Shown piece by piece: positions 48,227 to 58,844 of a stretch of DNA of 64,000 nucleotides. The notes beneath the pieces were generated by a model that saw only the letters and a program-made list of their open reading frames with translations, had not been told where the DNA came from and did not search any database. The position numbers were made by a program, and so were the translations under genes. The stretch is from Pleurodeles waltl (lineage: Eukaryota > Chordata > Amphibia > Caudata > Salamandridae), in assembly GCF_031143425.1 (NCBI RefSeq), contig NC_090444.1, positions 1,311,253,324 through 1,311,317,323 of the forward strand, written 5' to 3'. Every line of letters begins with the position of its first letter. The first letter of the stretch is position 1.

Positions 48227-48239
48227 GGAAAGAGCTGTT
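48227..48239. repeat. Target-site duplication, right of LINE 2
   Basis: GGAAAGAGCTGTT, exact copy of 42895-42907. Confidence 0.88.
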
Positions 48240-49596
48240 TTGGAGTTCATAGTAGTAAAAGAGGTTTGGGAAGCATCAGAGAGGTAAAAGATTTTGTGGA
48301 AGAGGACTAAGATGAGTCATATATGGTGGTGATTTGATGAAGGTTATGGAGTTTTGAGCAGGAGGAAAAACTGAACTGGGAAACAGTGCTTGTGATGACC
48401 TGGGGTTCTTGTGTAGCCTTACTGGATCTTCAATATTTTCTGATCAAAAACTCACAAGCACAGTTCAAAAAAGAACAAACACTGAGCTTGCTGCCTACAA
48501 GTAATATTTGAAATGCCTGCCCTTCCCTCACTAAGGGCCAAACAGATCACAAACCGGCTGCTTTTGTAGGAATGAGAACACTACCACAAAAATATTTTCA
48601 CAATAAAGCATACAATTACAAATATACAGTTGAGCTCTGAGAGATGCAGAAGTTGACCTGACTCTCTTCATCATCATTTCACCCCCTACAGAGAGAAGTT
48701 GAGTATAAGATATATATATATAGCAAATCACTTGAAATACTTAGCCTGAACTGCATTATTATATTCATTATTGTAACTCAAAATGTATGTGCTGATTGAA
48801 AAGAAATCCTACTGTCATCTTCAGCTGATAATTTATTCCTTCAGATGAAGGCCATGAAATTCTTTTTTTCACCAAATGTTTTGCACTTAATGTGGAAATG
48901 CATATATGTGTGCATTCCAATACATGACTTCTGCGCTTCCATATGTATCATTATACCAATAAGTGTCCGTTAATGATAAAAATACCAAACTAATTCTTTA
49001 CTCTCTATACTAATATCTGCAATTCAAATTTTCAACTAATATTTTATACATTCTACAAAATTACATGTGTCCGTTCATCACTATATGTGATTATAGTGTT
49101 TCACATAGATATCTATTTGCCAGTAAATATAAGTGGAAATATTTCAAATTATCTGTACATATTCTTCTAACAATGAAAACATCCCATATTCCAAAAAAGT
49201 ACCTCCTGTAACACTGTCTATGTCCATTCATCACAATACATTCACATAAGCATCTTTTTACCGATAAGTAGCCATTATATGTAAAAATATTTCAAACTAT
49301 CTGTCCGTATTATATTGTTAATGAAAACATCTCATATTTCAAAAATACTTCTAGCCCAAGTGGGTATTAGTGCAGGAGAACGTATCAGCGTATGGGAGAC
49401 AATGCCAGAATATATTGTCAAAACAATACTGTTGATTCCTCATTACTGCCCATGGAAACATATATGATTAACCTCATGAATAGTTACTCTCCAATATACA
49501 ACACACGAAAAAGAAGCATACAACTCAAGAAGGGAAACTGAAAAGGCAATTAAAAACAACAGTCAATGCAGCTTGAAAATGAATCATAACAGGATT
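48240..49596. other. AT-rich DNA with diverged ~140-160-bp duplications
   Basis: GGAGTTCATAGTAGTAAAAG at 48242 also occurs at about 42803, left of the LINE, so the pre-insertion DNA was itself duplicated. Near 49070-49350 related pieces recur (TCCGTTCATCAC / TCCATTCATCAC, AAATATTTCAAA, GAAAACATC). It may include the 3' UTR of the Penelope-like element. No gene. Confidence 0.4.
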
Positions 49597-49936
49597 CTAT
49601 TGCCCTAAGAATATATGGAGTTCTTCATCCTTATTTAATCCAAATAGATGTACTATAATCAATTCAACTCTATAATTTAACTTCAAACATCTGAAACTAC
49701 ATTCTCTGTTTCCCCTCAGGGACATTGTAGGGTACCATAAAAAACATTTTAAGTCATCTAATTTCCCTCCATGAATTTCTATAAAATATTGTGGAACAGA
49801 GTAGATTAGATCCCTTTTCTTAATAGCTCTTAAATGTTGAAGGCTCCTCTTATATACTGACAAGTCCATGCTGTCAATATATAACTTAGATCATAGGTGT
49901 GAAAACTACTTTTGCTTCTTAAAGAGTTTTTTATTT

Positions 49937-49948
49937 AAAAAAAAAAAA

Positions 49949-50001
<53 letters not shown>
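49937..50001. repeat. A-run and TA microsatellite
   Basis: Thirteen A followed by about 26 TA/TG-type dinucleotides, inside the Penelope relic. Confidence 0.95.
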
Positions 50002-50004
<3 letters not shown>

Positions 50005-50183
50005 CAACTTGTAAAACCCTGTTTCTTGGAGAAAGGGGGAACATGCAATTTCCTAGATTTAAATGTACTCCTTACCATTGTATCTTGTACTGAAGGGGCT
50101 CTTTACTATACCTAATGTGTGGTCTTCTTTCTACCAGCTTGCCTAAGAGTGGATCTAATTTAATAGTATTCCAGTGTCTAATC

Positions 50184-51110
50184 CAGGGGTCTCCAAATTT
50201 TTCTGTAGCCAGAGCTACTTCTGATCACTGAAAATCATCGCAAGCTACTGAAGGCTAAACAGCTTGCACATCATTACCAGACACCCCAATGCCCAGTTTC
50301 CTTTACTTTAATCCTAATGTCCATAGAGCCAGATACTATGGGTTGGACAAAATAATTTGACTAGGGGCACTATGAAAGGGCTGCCATTTGTGTCAGTGAG
50401 TGCATGATCTTTGGGAACGTATGAAGATATGTGCATATGAATAGGATGTATGTGTATGAGTAACAGAGAGCCTGTGTCATATGTACTTGTGGCACAGGAC
50501 ATACATGTTGCCATATGTTTCACCATTACATGTATAACACAAACATACAGCCATTTTCTTAAATGGAAGAAATTTAAAGTGCAAAACGTCAATAGTGTGG
50601 AACACTTTTCTGTACATTAAATGTGTCCCATTTTTAAAAAATGACTGTATTTTTAAGTTATAAATATGGCACTGTGTTATACTGGCCAGTGGGAGCAAGA
50701 GGCCTACTGTTTGTAAATGCAACACTTTGAAAAACAATTTGAGAAATGTAACATGAAACGTTAACTTAAGCAAAAAGTAACATTTGATTGTAATTTTCTC
50801 CAATTTAAAAACATTGAGAAACATCACTGTGTTCTCACCACCAATATTGAGTTGAGAAGGACTTTTGATTAAGATTTCCATAACAGTGCTTCAGTTCTCC
50901 ACGTCTGTGCCCTGGGTCATAATTCTGACTCCAGCACTGCACATTATCAGGCCATGCTATCTGAAGCCTGAAGATAATAATGTAAAATAAACAGAGCCTT
51001 CCCTTAACTTTAAAAGGAAAAAGGTGACCCTTTTCTTATTTAACAATGAAACTACTCTGTAGGGGCCTGGGAGCTATTGATAGCTTGAGAAGGCTGGTTG
51101 GAGACACCTG
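50184..51110. mobile_element. Non-autonomous hAT element, 927 bp
   Basis: Ends CAGGGGTCTCCAAA at 50184 and, reversed, CAGGTGTCTCCAACC at 51110, the CAGNG-type termini of hAT transposons. A perfect 8-bp duplication GTCTAATC flanks it (50176-50183 and 51111-51118), the hAT signature. Subterminal parts include CCAGAGCTACTT and GGAGCTATTGATAGCTTG, partly inverted. No transposase is present. It sits inside a Penelope-like element whose two halves align when it is removed. Confidence 0.92.
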
Positions 51111-51932
51111 GTCTAATCAATGTGGTGCTCATATGAGTATGCTTCTTGGTGTAAGAGGTAATGAAACACATTAATTCTGCTCACATTTCTGATGTTTACA
51201 CCTTTTACTTCTGTTCCAAATTCCGAACCATAGGTTTTCTCTTCTTTCTAATGTGGATCTCTTTTAAGCTCCTTCTAACATTTTATCACAATAGCCTCTT
51301 GTTCTGCTACAGTTATTTATGATCTCACAGTCCTCCTCAAACTTCTCTCTTGTGCTGCATATACGTTTTGGCCAAAGTTGCTCTCTATGGGGGATCCTCC
51401 ACTTTACTTATTCAAGGTGAAAGCTACTTGCATGTAAGATTATTATATTACTGCAGTTGGTTTTCTAAAGCGTGAGGTAATGATTCAACTATCCTCAATT
51501 TCCAACTTTTCATACAAAAAGATGCCACTTTCTTTGCTCATACCATGACTAAATTACCAAATTCAAATCATTCAGGTTTAATTCATGAATAAATGATTCT
51601 GCCACAGTCGCTTCTCTTTCAAAATGATGAAGAGGTCGTCAATATACCTCATTTATACAATTATGCCTTTATACTGTGTAAAGGTATTGTGAAGGGAATC
51701 TGTTTTCAATGTCTTTTTTTCAACATGATAAAAACTGCTGAAATGAACTGTATTCCTCATGCTGCAAACTATGACCTAATAAATGGATTGAGAGCAGTTC
51801 CAGGAGTGTGGGTGTCTGTTTTGATGCTGGGAGCAGATATTATTTAAAAAGAATACAAACACACACACACACATATACATAAATATGTACATAATTATAT
51901 CTATATATATTATAAATAGATTGGGAGATAGA

Positions 51933-51933
51933 G

Positions 51934-52006
<73 letters not shown>
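51933..52006. repeat. GATA microsatellite
   Basis: About 18 units of GATA/TAGA, preceded by CACA and TATA runs at 51858-51920. Confidence 0.95.
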
Positions 52007-52159
52007 TGTTCAATGAAAATCCAACAGTTAAAGGTTAGTTATAGTTAGGAAAATGTATTTTCTCCACAGAAACCATGTTTAAACTACACAAAATGTTAAA
52101 GGTATAGTTATAACTTTCATTTACAATTTATCCACCATCTACAAAATATTATGTGTGGC

Positions 52160-53400
52160 AAAGAGTAGAACAGTGCAGAGTGGAATAGCGTAGAGTAGAA
52201 TAGAGTAGAGTGGAGTTGCATAAAGTGGACTGGTGAAGACTTGAGTAGACTTGAGTAGTATACAATTGAGTGGGGTAGAGGAAAATAGCATATAGTGGCA
52301 TGGCATCCGAAGGAGTGGCTTTCTATGAAATATCGTAGAATGGAGTGGTGTACACTAGAGTGGCATAGAGTGGAGTAGCATACAGTGGAGTGGCATACAG
52401 TGGAATAGAGTAAAATGAACTGGTGAACGGCAGAGTGCCATAGACTGAAATAGCGTATAGTGGAATAGTGTACAAGTCAGTGGTGTACAGTGAAGTGGTG
52501 TAGACTGGAGTGCCATACACTGGAATGGGGTAGAGTGTAATAGCATACAGTGGAGTGGCATTCAATGGAATAGTGTAGAATGGAGTGGGGTAGAGTGGAG
52601 TGGCATACACTGGAGTGACGTAGAGCAGAGTAGCATGCAGGGGAATTGCCTACAATGGAATTGAATAATGGAGGATTCAGTGGAATGGGGTAGAGTGTAA
52701 TAGCATACGCTGGAGGAGCATATAGTGAAATGGCATACAGTGAAGTGGCGTACACTGAAGAGCTACAGAGTGTAGTTGCATACAGTGTCACAGCATCAAG
52801 TAGACTGGCTTAGAGTGGAGTTGTGTACAGTGTAATAGCACAGAGTGGAGTGGCATAGACTGGAGTGTTGTACAGTGGAGTGGCATAGAGTGTTATAGTG
52901 TATAGCAGAGTAGCATACACTGGAGTGAGGTATAATGGAGGGTTTAGACTGGAGTGGGAGCAGTGGTATGGGATAGGGTGTAATAGCAAACCGTAGAGTG
53001 CCGTACATTGGAGTGAAGTCCAATTGAAGAGTGTAGAATGAAGTGGTGTAGAGTGCAATGCCATACACTGGAGCAGAATAAAGTGGAGTAGCGTACAGTG
53101 GAGCAGCATACAGTGCAATAACATACAGGGGAGTTTTGTAGAGTGGAGTGGCATACAGTTGAATAGGGTAGAGTGGAGTGGCGTACAATAGAATGGTTTA
53201 GAGTGGAATAGGGGATAGTGATGTAGGGTCCTGTGACGTGGCATACAGTGGAGTGATGTAGACTGAAGTGATGTTGTGCACAGTGTAATAGCGTACAGTG
53301 GAGTTACCTAGAGTGGAGTCTCGCACAGTGGAGAGGTGTAGAGAGGAGTGGCGTAGCATTGAATAGCAAAGAGTGGAGTGGCCACAGTGTCATGGCATAT
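52160..53400. repeat. 15-bp minisatellite, about 80 diverged units
   Basis: Consensus close to AGAGTGGAGTGGCAT, alternating with ACAGTGGAATAGCGT-like units. The period of 15 keeps the reading frame, so the minus strand reads as repeated pentapeptides (TPLYA, TPLYT, IPLYA) over stretches of 68-144 residues in several frames. Individual units vary, and stops occur. No start context, splice signal or non-repeat domain suggests a real protein. Confidence 0.9.
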
Positions 53401-54328
53401 GGATGTGTGTGAAGTTTAGCAGAAATTAAACGGCAGTACAAAAATAACATCATCTCTGCACCGTAATGTATAAGCCAGGTAAATTAGATGTAAATCCATT
53501 CAAACGTTTTCACGTCACGTCAAATACATTAGTTTATGGAAAATGCATCAGTGAAAAAGCACCTTTTGGGGTCCCTTTTTATCTTTGAACCCTCTTGAAC
53601 ATTCACCACAAAAAAGTACCTTATCTCAAAATGTAGAAAATGCTATAGGCTCGAAAAGTTCTGTGGTTATTTTTCAAACAGGTGGAAAGTTATTAGGGAG
53701 GTACTATCTGGGGAATTCCTATTTTTGAGCATACTAACAATAACTACAGAGTGGCAACCAGATTTAATGTGCTTTCTCTTTTTATCTATTGTATTTGCTA
53801 TGTATTTGTTTACCTAATCATGTTACCATTAATGTGTCTTTTAGTTGTTCATGTAGTAAGTCTGAAACTTTGTAGTCTAGTTTATTTTTGGTGTTTCTTG
53901 TTACTTTTAGTAGGATTGTGCTACATATGAACCCCAAAGTGAATGACAGACAATCATTGCTGTTATAAAAATTAGGAGTATTATTTTTTTCCTAATGGCC
54001 AGTAATCATGTCTTCCATATAGGAGTTTGTGTAGCTCACTGTTAGGTCACTTTTCCATTTTGTTGCACAGGAGTACATAAGTGAGATATATTTTTGTTTG
54101 GCTTATTAGGCACAGTTTTATTGTGTGAGCCAGAAAGTATGCAAAGAAAACGTATTTAGACTAAGATGTATTTGTTATGTATTTGTTTATAGATTTCAAT
54201 TAGCATGTGACTATCAATGGGTCTTTCAGCTGTGCATGTGGTAAATCTGAAATGTTACATATGCAGTCTAGGTTTTTTTTGGGCTTCTGTGCTATTTTTG
54301 GTAGACTTGTGCTACAAGAAGTCCTTAA
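53401..54328. repeat. Unassigned DNA with ~378-bp tandem duplication
   Basis: TTATGTATTTGTTTAT near 54174 repeats TATGTATTTGTTTAC near 53797. CAGTCTAGGTTTTTT near 54264 repeats GTAGTCTAGTTTATTTT near 53872, with related sequence between. About two units. No gene. Confidence 0.6.
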
Positions 54329-55025
54329 GGCCCTGATTACAACCTTGGCGGTCAGTGTTAAAGCGGCGGTGATACCGCCAACAGGCCGGCGGTAAAAAAA
54401 ATGGGATTTGGGCCCTGGTGGTTACCGCCATCCAACATCGCCACTTTAACACACCGACGGCCAGGGTGGTAACCGCCGCTGGGCTGAAGACTTCGGTCTC
54501 CAGCACGGCGGCCATCACATTCCCACCCTTGGGATTACGAACGGGCCTACCACCTTAGTTTTTGTGGTTTTTGTACCACCACAAAAACCATGGCGGTAGG
54601 CACTATCAGTGCCAGGGAATTCCTTCCCTGGCACTGATAGGGGTCTCCCCTGCCCCCACCCCCTCCCCAGAGTCCTCCTCCACCCTCCCCCACCCGCTCC
54701 TGCCCCCGCACATATACACACCCACACGCATACCCATTTACACACATGCACACACGCATACCCACCTCTACCCAGGCATGCACACATACATACCCACACA
54801 CCACAACACACACCAACATACCTTGTCACACACATGCATCCACAACACACAACACTCACAATCACTCATTTACGCATGCATCCAATGCGACTTACACCCG
54901 CATGCACGCATCCCAAAAAAAGCATCCCCCCACATACACACAACACCCCCCTCTCCGGTTGGAGAACCCGACTTACCTGCTTGCAGGGGATCCTCCAGCT
55001 GGAGACGGTCCGCGGCGCTGCTGTC
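54329..55025. mobile_element. Harbinger B-family fragment, right end missing
   Basis: Left terminus GGCCCTGATTACAACCTTGG with flank TAA, followed by the same GC-rich subterminal pattern as 29330 (GTGTTAAAGCGGCGG, TACCGCCAACAGG). A hairpin (AGTGCCAGGGAATTCCTTCC and its partner) lies near 54608-54640, then CACA-rich sequence to 54950. It ends at a TA microsatellite without a right terminus. The His/Thr-rich open frames inside come from the CACA repeats and are not genes. Confidence 0.75.
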
Positions 55026-55046
55026 AGTATATATATATATATATAG
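55026..55046. repeat. TA microsatellite
   Basis: About ten TA units at the junction between the Harbinger fragment and the family C repeat. Confidence 0.9.
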
Positions 55047-55560
55047 TTAGCTATAGTTAGGAGCTAGTTTCCATAGGAAAAGCATTTTTTGTTTTGCCAA
55101 TAACTTTGCGCCGTTTGACGGATCTTCACTACATTTTCAAAACTAGTTTGCCACTCACTTCAGCTGCTGTCTTGAAAGTTTTGGGATGATTTGTCAAGCT
55201 GTAGCTGAAAATAAGGAGGGGTCCTAAACAAGTTTTCCCCATGCAATTTCCCATTGGGACTTTAGAAAAAACTACAGCCTGAACCACTGGACAGAATTAC
55301 ACCAAACTGGCAGGATGGAAGATCTTGGTTCAGAAGCGCCCTTTTTGTTATTTGGTGTAAATGTGTTCAGTAGTTTTTGAGATTTAATGGAAACACAACT
55401 TTGTATATCTAGGTGCGTGAATAACTCACAAATTATCCTAATTTTGTGTAGAGATCTGATTGACTGCAAACACTTCAGCCAGGAAGTGGTGGCAGTCATT
55501 TTGGGACTTGGACTGCATCACAAAGAAAAATATTTTTTTTAAAAGGCAGATGGAGCATGG
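55047..55560 (+). repeat. Dispersed repeat family C, copy
   Basis: Begins near TTAGCTATAGTTAGGAGC and includes TTTGCCAATAACTTTGCGCC, GAATTACACCAAACTGGCAG and TTATTTGGTGTAAATGTGTT. The clearest copy in the window. Non-coding. Confidence 0.7.
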
Positions 55561-55679
55561 TATAAATACCCTGATCCCCTAGCCTTGGTGCTGGGGTCCC
55601 CCCTGGACCCTTCCAAGGCAAAAGAATTTACACAAATTTGCCTGTGCTTGTTTTTAAAAAAGCCCCATGGTGGTCCAGG

Positions 55680-56160
55680 TCCTGTGGGCATGCCCATACT
55701 TAAAAAAAATTAAAGGGAGAGGAGGTCGTGCCCCCTCTCCTGAGGCTCTTATAAGGCCCGGGGAACACCACCTCTTAGGGTTTTACTAATATTAAGGAGG
55801 GGAGCTGCAAAGACCCCTCTATATTGGGCTGCTTAAGTTCCTGGGATCATCAACTCCCTAGGCCTATAACAAATAAAAGGAGGGGGACCATGCAGACCCC
55901 ACTCCTGGGGATTAAATATGTTGAGGGGACCACTTACTCCCCAGGGCTAACTAAGTATGTATGTGGGGGCCACATGGACCGCCCAAAACCTGGGGACCAC
56001 TACCTCCCTAGGGCCAAATAACATTTTAAAAAAGGGAACTCAGCACCCCTCCCTGGCCATATACAGCCCCAAGGACCACCACCTCCCTGGGGCCAGATAT
56101 GTCAATGGCTCCCCTCATGGAGCCATTAATGGCAATTGGGACCGCCACACCCAGGTCCAC
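55680..56160. repeat. Degenerate minisatellite, ~70-100-bp unit
   Basis: Units alternate CCTGGGG-type, ACCACCACCTCCCTGGGGCC-type and pyrimidine/purine blocks, each ending near a GGGCC or GGCC run. About five or six units by eye, heavily diverged. Confidence 0.6.
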
Positions 56161-56257
56161 CTCCTGCTATCTCCTGAGGTGCCTACCCTCAGGAGAGAGC
56201 TGTTTGTTTTCCCTTGGCAGGAGTTGACAACTCCTGCCGAGCGAGAGGAAACACTAA

Positions 56258-56496
56258 GGGGCAGATTTAGGAGCACCTAGCGCCTCCTTGTCCCACATTA
56301 GCATAATTTTTTTTACACCAATGTGGCCCAGTGTGGCCAACTTTGTAACCCTTTGCACTACATTATGCCTGCACCACACATAATATATGCCAAGGGGGCG
56401 TTATCCCATTTGGGGGGCTGAATAAATGAAGCAAAGAAATCTAAGCAATTTAAGGGATGCAAGAAAAGTGGTGCTGCTATTTCTTAAATCTGGCCC
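56258..56496. mobile_element. MITE, 239 bp, TAA duplication
   Basis: Inverted ends GGGGCAGATTTAGGAGCA (56258) and, reversed, GGGCCAGATTTAAGAAATAG (56496). TAA flanks both sides (56255-56257 and 56497-56499), a Harbinger-type duplication. Non-coding. Confidence 0.78.
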
Positions 56497-56499
56497 TAA

Positions 56500-56630
56500 G
56501 GCCCTGATTGAAGAGGGCCTAGCGCCACTTTAGCACCGCCTTTGTGTAATTTTTGTTTTTTACTGTAAAGCGCCACTAAGGTGGCCTTTTTCCCGCACCA
56601 TATTTACAAAGTTGCACAATGCACGAGTAG
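56500..56630. mobile_element. MITE fragment abutting the previous one
   Basis: Begins GGCCCTGATTGAAGAGGGCC straight after the shared TAA. Contains TAGCGCCACTTTAGCACC and its reversed counterpart AAAGCGCCACTAAGGTGG, so one arm folds. No right terminus is found before the next repeat. Confidence 0.55.
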
Positions 56631-57300
56631 GGCACGAGTTATATTTACCTTAGGACCCGAGTTATGGTTACTTGAGCTAACCATAACTATAGCTGCTGAA
56701 TTTCTATGGTTTTGTGCAAATAAAATATGAACCTAATTATAATGTTCCTGTGTGAATATACATATAATAATGATTGTCCCACAATTACAGCACTCAACAC
56801 ATCTTTCATAACATCATTAATAATGTCACTGTAACATCTGCAGTAAGCTGATTAATCAGATAACTGTGTATGGCGGGGGTGCGAGTTACATAACTAACTA
56901 TAGCTGCTGAATTTCTCTGGTTTTGTGTAAGTTCCTAACATCCCTAGATGTTTCTTGAGTATATATATATATATTCACTGAAAAAAACAAAGGTTACAGG
57001 GATGTTATATTTAGGCTCATGCACTGGTAATTACCCATAAATTATGGCACTTCTGATATCTATGATTACATTAATAAAGTAGGGCATGAGTTATAGTTAG
57101 TTGAGATAACTATAACTATAATTGGCAAATTTCTAAGGTTGCGTACATTTTAAATGTGAGACTTACTATAATGTCCCTGTAACCTTTGGTTTTTTCAGTA
57201 CATTTCTATGGATTTTTTAAAATTCTATTTCCAAACTATAACGTCCCTGTAACCTTTGTTTTTTTTCAACGTGTAGCAATTTTCATTACTATACGTTAAT
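56631..57300 (+). repeat. Dispersed repeat family D, tandem diverged copies
   Basis: Repeats of an ACTATAGCTGCTGAATTTCT block followed by GGTTTTGTG and a TATAATGTCCCTGTAACCTT block occur near 56690, 56905 and 57115. A further copy lies near 58550-58640. The first runs include GCACGAGTTATA. Non-coding. Confidence 0.65.
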
Positions 57301-57694
57301 CCAACCCACTACAACCACACAACCTTACACTGTGCATAGCCTTCACCCATGTGCAGCGGAGGCTGCCCGCAAGACGTGGCCTGCAACCAGACCCTGCGGC
57401 CAACCTCCCTAACCACCCAACCCCATGCTGCACATTGCCCTTTGGCTTTGCATGGCGAGAGTTATCCTGGGTGCGAGAATATGTGTGAGAGGGCAAATCT
57501 GGGGGTGGGAGTGGCAGTCAGATTGCCTGTCTGGGTGTGAGAGTGCATACATCAATGTTTTAGTGGGTGCGTCAATGTGTGCGCAGGTCTATGAGTGGGG
57601 TGCATGAGGGTGTCATTGGGTCTGTGAGTGGGTGTGTGACAGTCTGAGTGGGTGCCTAACTGCATGAGTGGATCTGAGTAGGTGCGTGAGGGTG
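57301..57694. repeat. GTGAGTGGGTG-type degenerate minisatellite and flank
   Basis: From about 57460 the sequence is made of variants of GTGAGTGGGTGCGTGAG. The preceding 150 bases are GC-richer and unassigned. No gene. Confidence 0.6.
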
Positions 57695-57759
57695 TGTGAG
57701 GGTATATATATATCTATATATATATATATATTTTTTTTTATATATATATATATATTTTT

Positions 57760-57791
<32 letters not shown>

Positions 57792-57845
57792 GAGAGAGAG
57801 ATATAGATATATATATAGATATATATAGATATAGACTATAGACTC
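57695..57845. repeat. TA / TATAGA microsatellite
   Basis: Mixed TA, T-run and ATATAGAG units over about 150 bases. Confidence 0.93.
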
Positions 57846-58300
57846 GCCAGTAATTACTTATAGTTGTGGCCTTTTTCCATACACAGATCATTTTTGGTTT
57901 TGCCAATATTTTTGGCGCCGTTTGATGAATCTGCATGAAATTTTGGGATGATCTGTGAAACCAAAATAAAGGGGGGTCCCACAACACTTTTTCCCCTTTC
58001 TGTGACTACGTGGATTTTACGTTCTATAGACAAGGCTACAGCCCGCTCCACTGTACGGAATTACACCAAATTTGACAGGAAGCAGGAACTTAGTCCACAG
58101 ATTGTGCTTTCTGTGATTTGGTGTAAATCTGTTAAGTAGTTGATGAGATATTATAGTTCTAAAAATATAGATATTTAGCACTGCAGGTTTGCATTTGTGG
58201 ATTTGAGGGAAAAGCATGGCCCTGATTGGCTGCTGAAACCTGACAGAAAAGTTACGGGCGCCATTTTGTTTGTCGCATTGGCTTGGGGTGGGAAAAGAAG
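57846..58300 (+). repeat. Dispersed repeat family C, copy
   Basis: Includes TTTGCCAATATTTTTGGCGCCG-like start (near 57897), AATTACACCAAATTTGACAG and GTGATTTGGTGTAAATCTGT. Parallel to 55047-55560. Confidence 0.68.
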
Positions 58301-58650
58301 AGTGAAAAAACACATAAGGAGTCAGGATACAGGTATCATTATCCCATGGGACACATAGAAGGGCCCCTAAGGTAATTATAACTTGCTCCTTAGCCATGCA
58401 CAGCTAATTACTCCACAAAATACATCATTGATGACACATTCTATGGCATCATTGATATTATTACCGCAACATTTGCAATAAAATTATTGATAAGAAACCT
58501 GTGCATTGCGGGGGCGCAAGTTATATGTACCTTAGCGCAAAAATGATAGTTACTTGACTTAGCCATAATGATAATTGCTAAATTTCTAAGGTTTTGTGCG
58601 AGGAAATTCAGAACCTAACTATAACGTCCCTGTAACCTTTGTTTTCCAGT
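58301..58650 (+). repeat. Dispersed repeat family D, copy
   Basis: Contains GCTAAATTTCTAAGGTTTTG and ACTATAACGTCCCTGTAACC, like 57115-57260. A short GATA-like run follows at 58660-58675. Confidence 0.6.
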
Positions 58651-58784
58651 GAATACAGATATAGATATATAGATACATATTGTGTTTTTAGAGTACTTTT
58701 GAAGATCTCAGCTCAGATTTCATTCATAGGTTCTCTTCTCCGTCACTTGCATAGCTCTTGCAAACTGTTCATGACAGTAGAAAG

Positions 58785-58844
58785 GAAGGAAATACTTTAC
58801 TTCGGGATGAGAAAATTCTGCATTGTACTAACTGAGCTACAGCC
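58785..58844 (-). repeat. Candidate tRNA-derived SINE head
   Basis: On the minus strand GGCTGTAGCTCAGTTAGTAC is close to a tRNA 5' part with an A-box (TAGCTCAGTTAGTAC at 58839-58825). A TTTTCTCATCCCGAAG stretch sits where an anticodon arm would be. No clear B-box follows, so at most a decayed tRNA-derived sequence. Confidence 0.3.

Larger units (their letters stand above)
49597..51800 (-). mobile_element. Penelope-like retroelement copy 2, split by hAT
   Basis: Minus-strand relic. The reverse transcriptase catalytic motif RYIDDLFIIL has YIDD at 51646-51635. After decayed sequence comes the hAT insertion (51110-50184). Beyond it, LDPLLGKLVERRPHIRYSKE (50150-50090) matches the region linking reverse transcriptase to endonuclease in Penelope elements. 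The end of the endonuclease region is open at 49869-49597, with YSVPQYFIEIHGGKLDDLKC and a final GLNKDEELHIFL. The GIY-YIG start itself is lost in or near the TA microsatellite. Multiple stops, so inactive. The element has no LTRs in view. Confidence 0.72.

Noticed and set aside
52323..53244. Pentapeptide-repeat or secreted repeat protein
   Set aside because: Frames exist in more than one phase and stop irregularly; the simplest cause is a 15-bp minisatellite.
54562..55060. His/Thr/Pro-rich protein (up to 162 residues)
   Set aside because: Encoded by CACA and TACA repeats in a Harbinger fragment; parallel frames are equally open.
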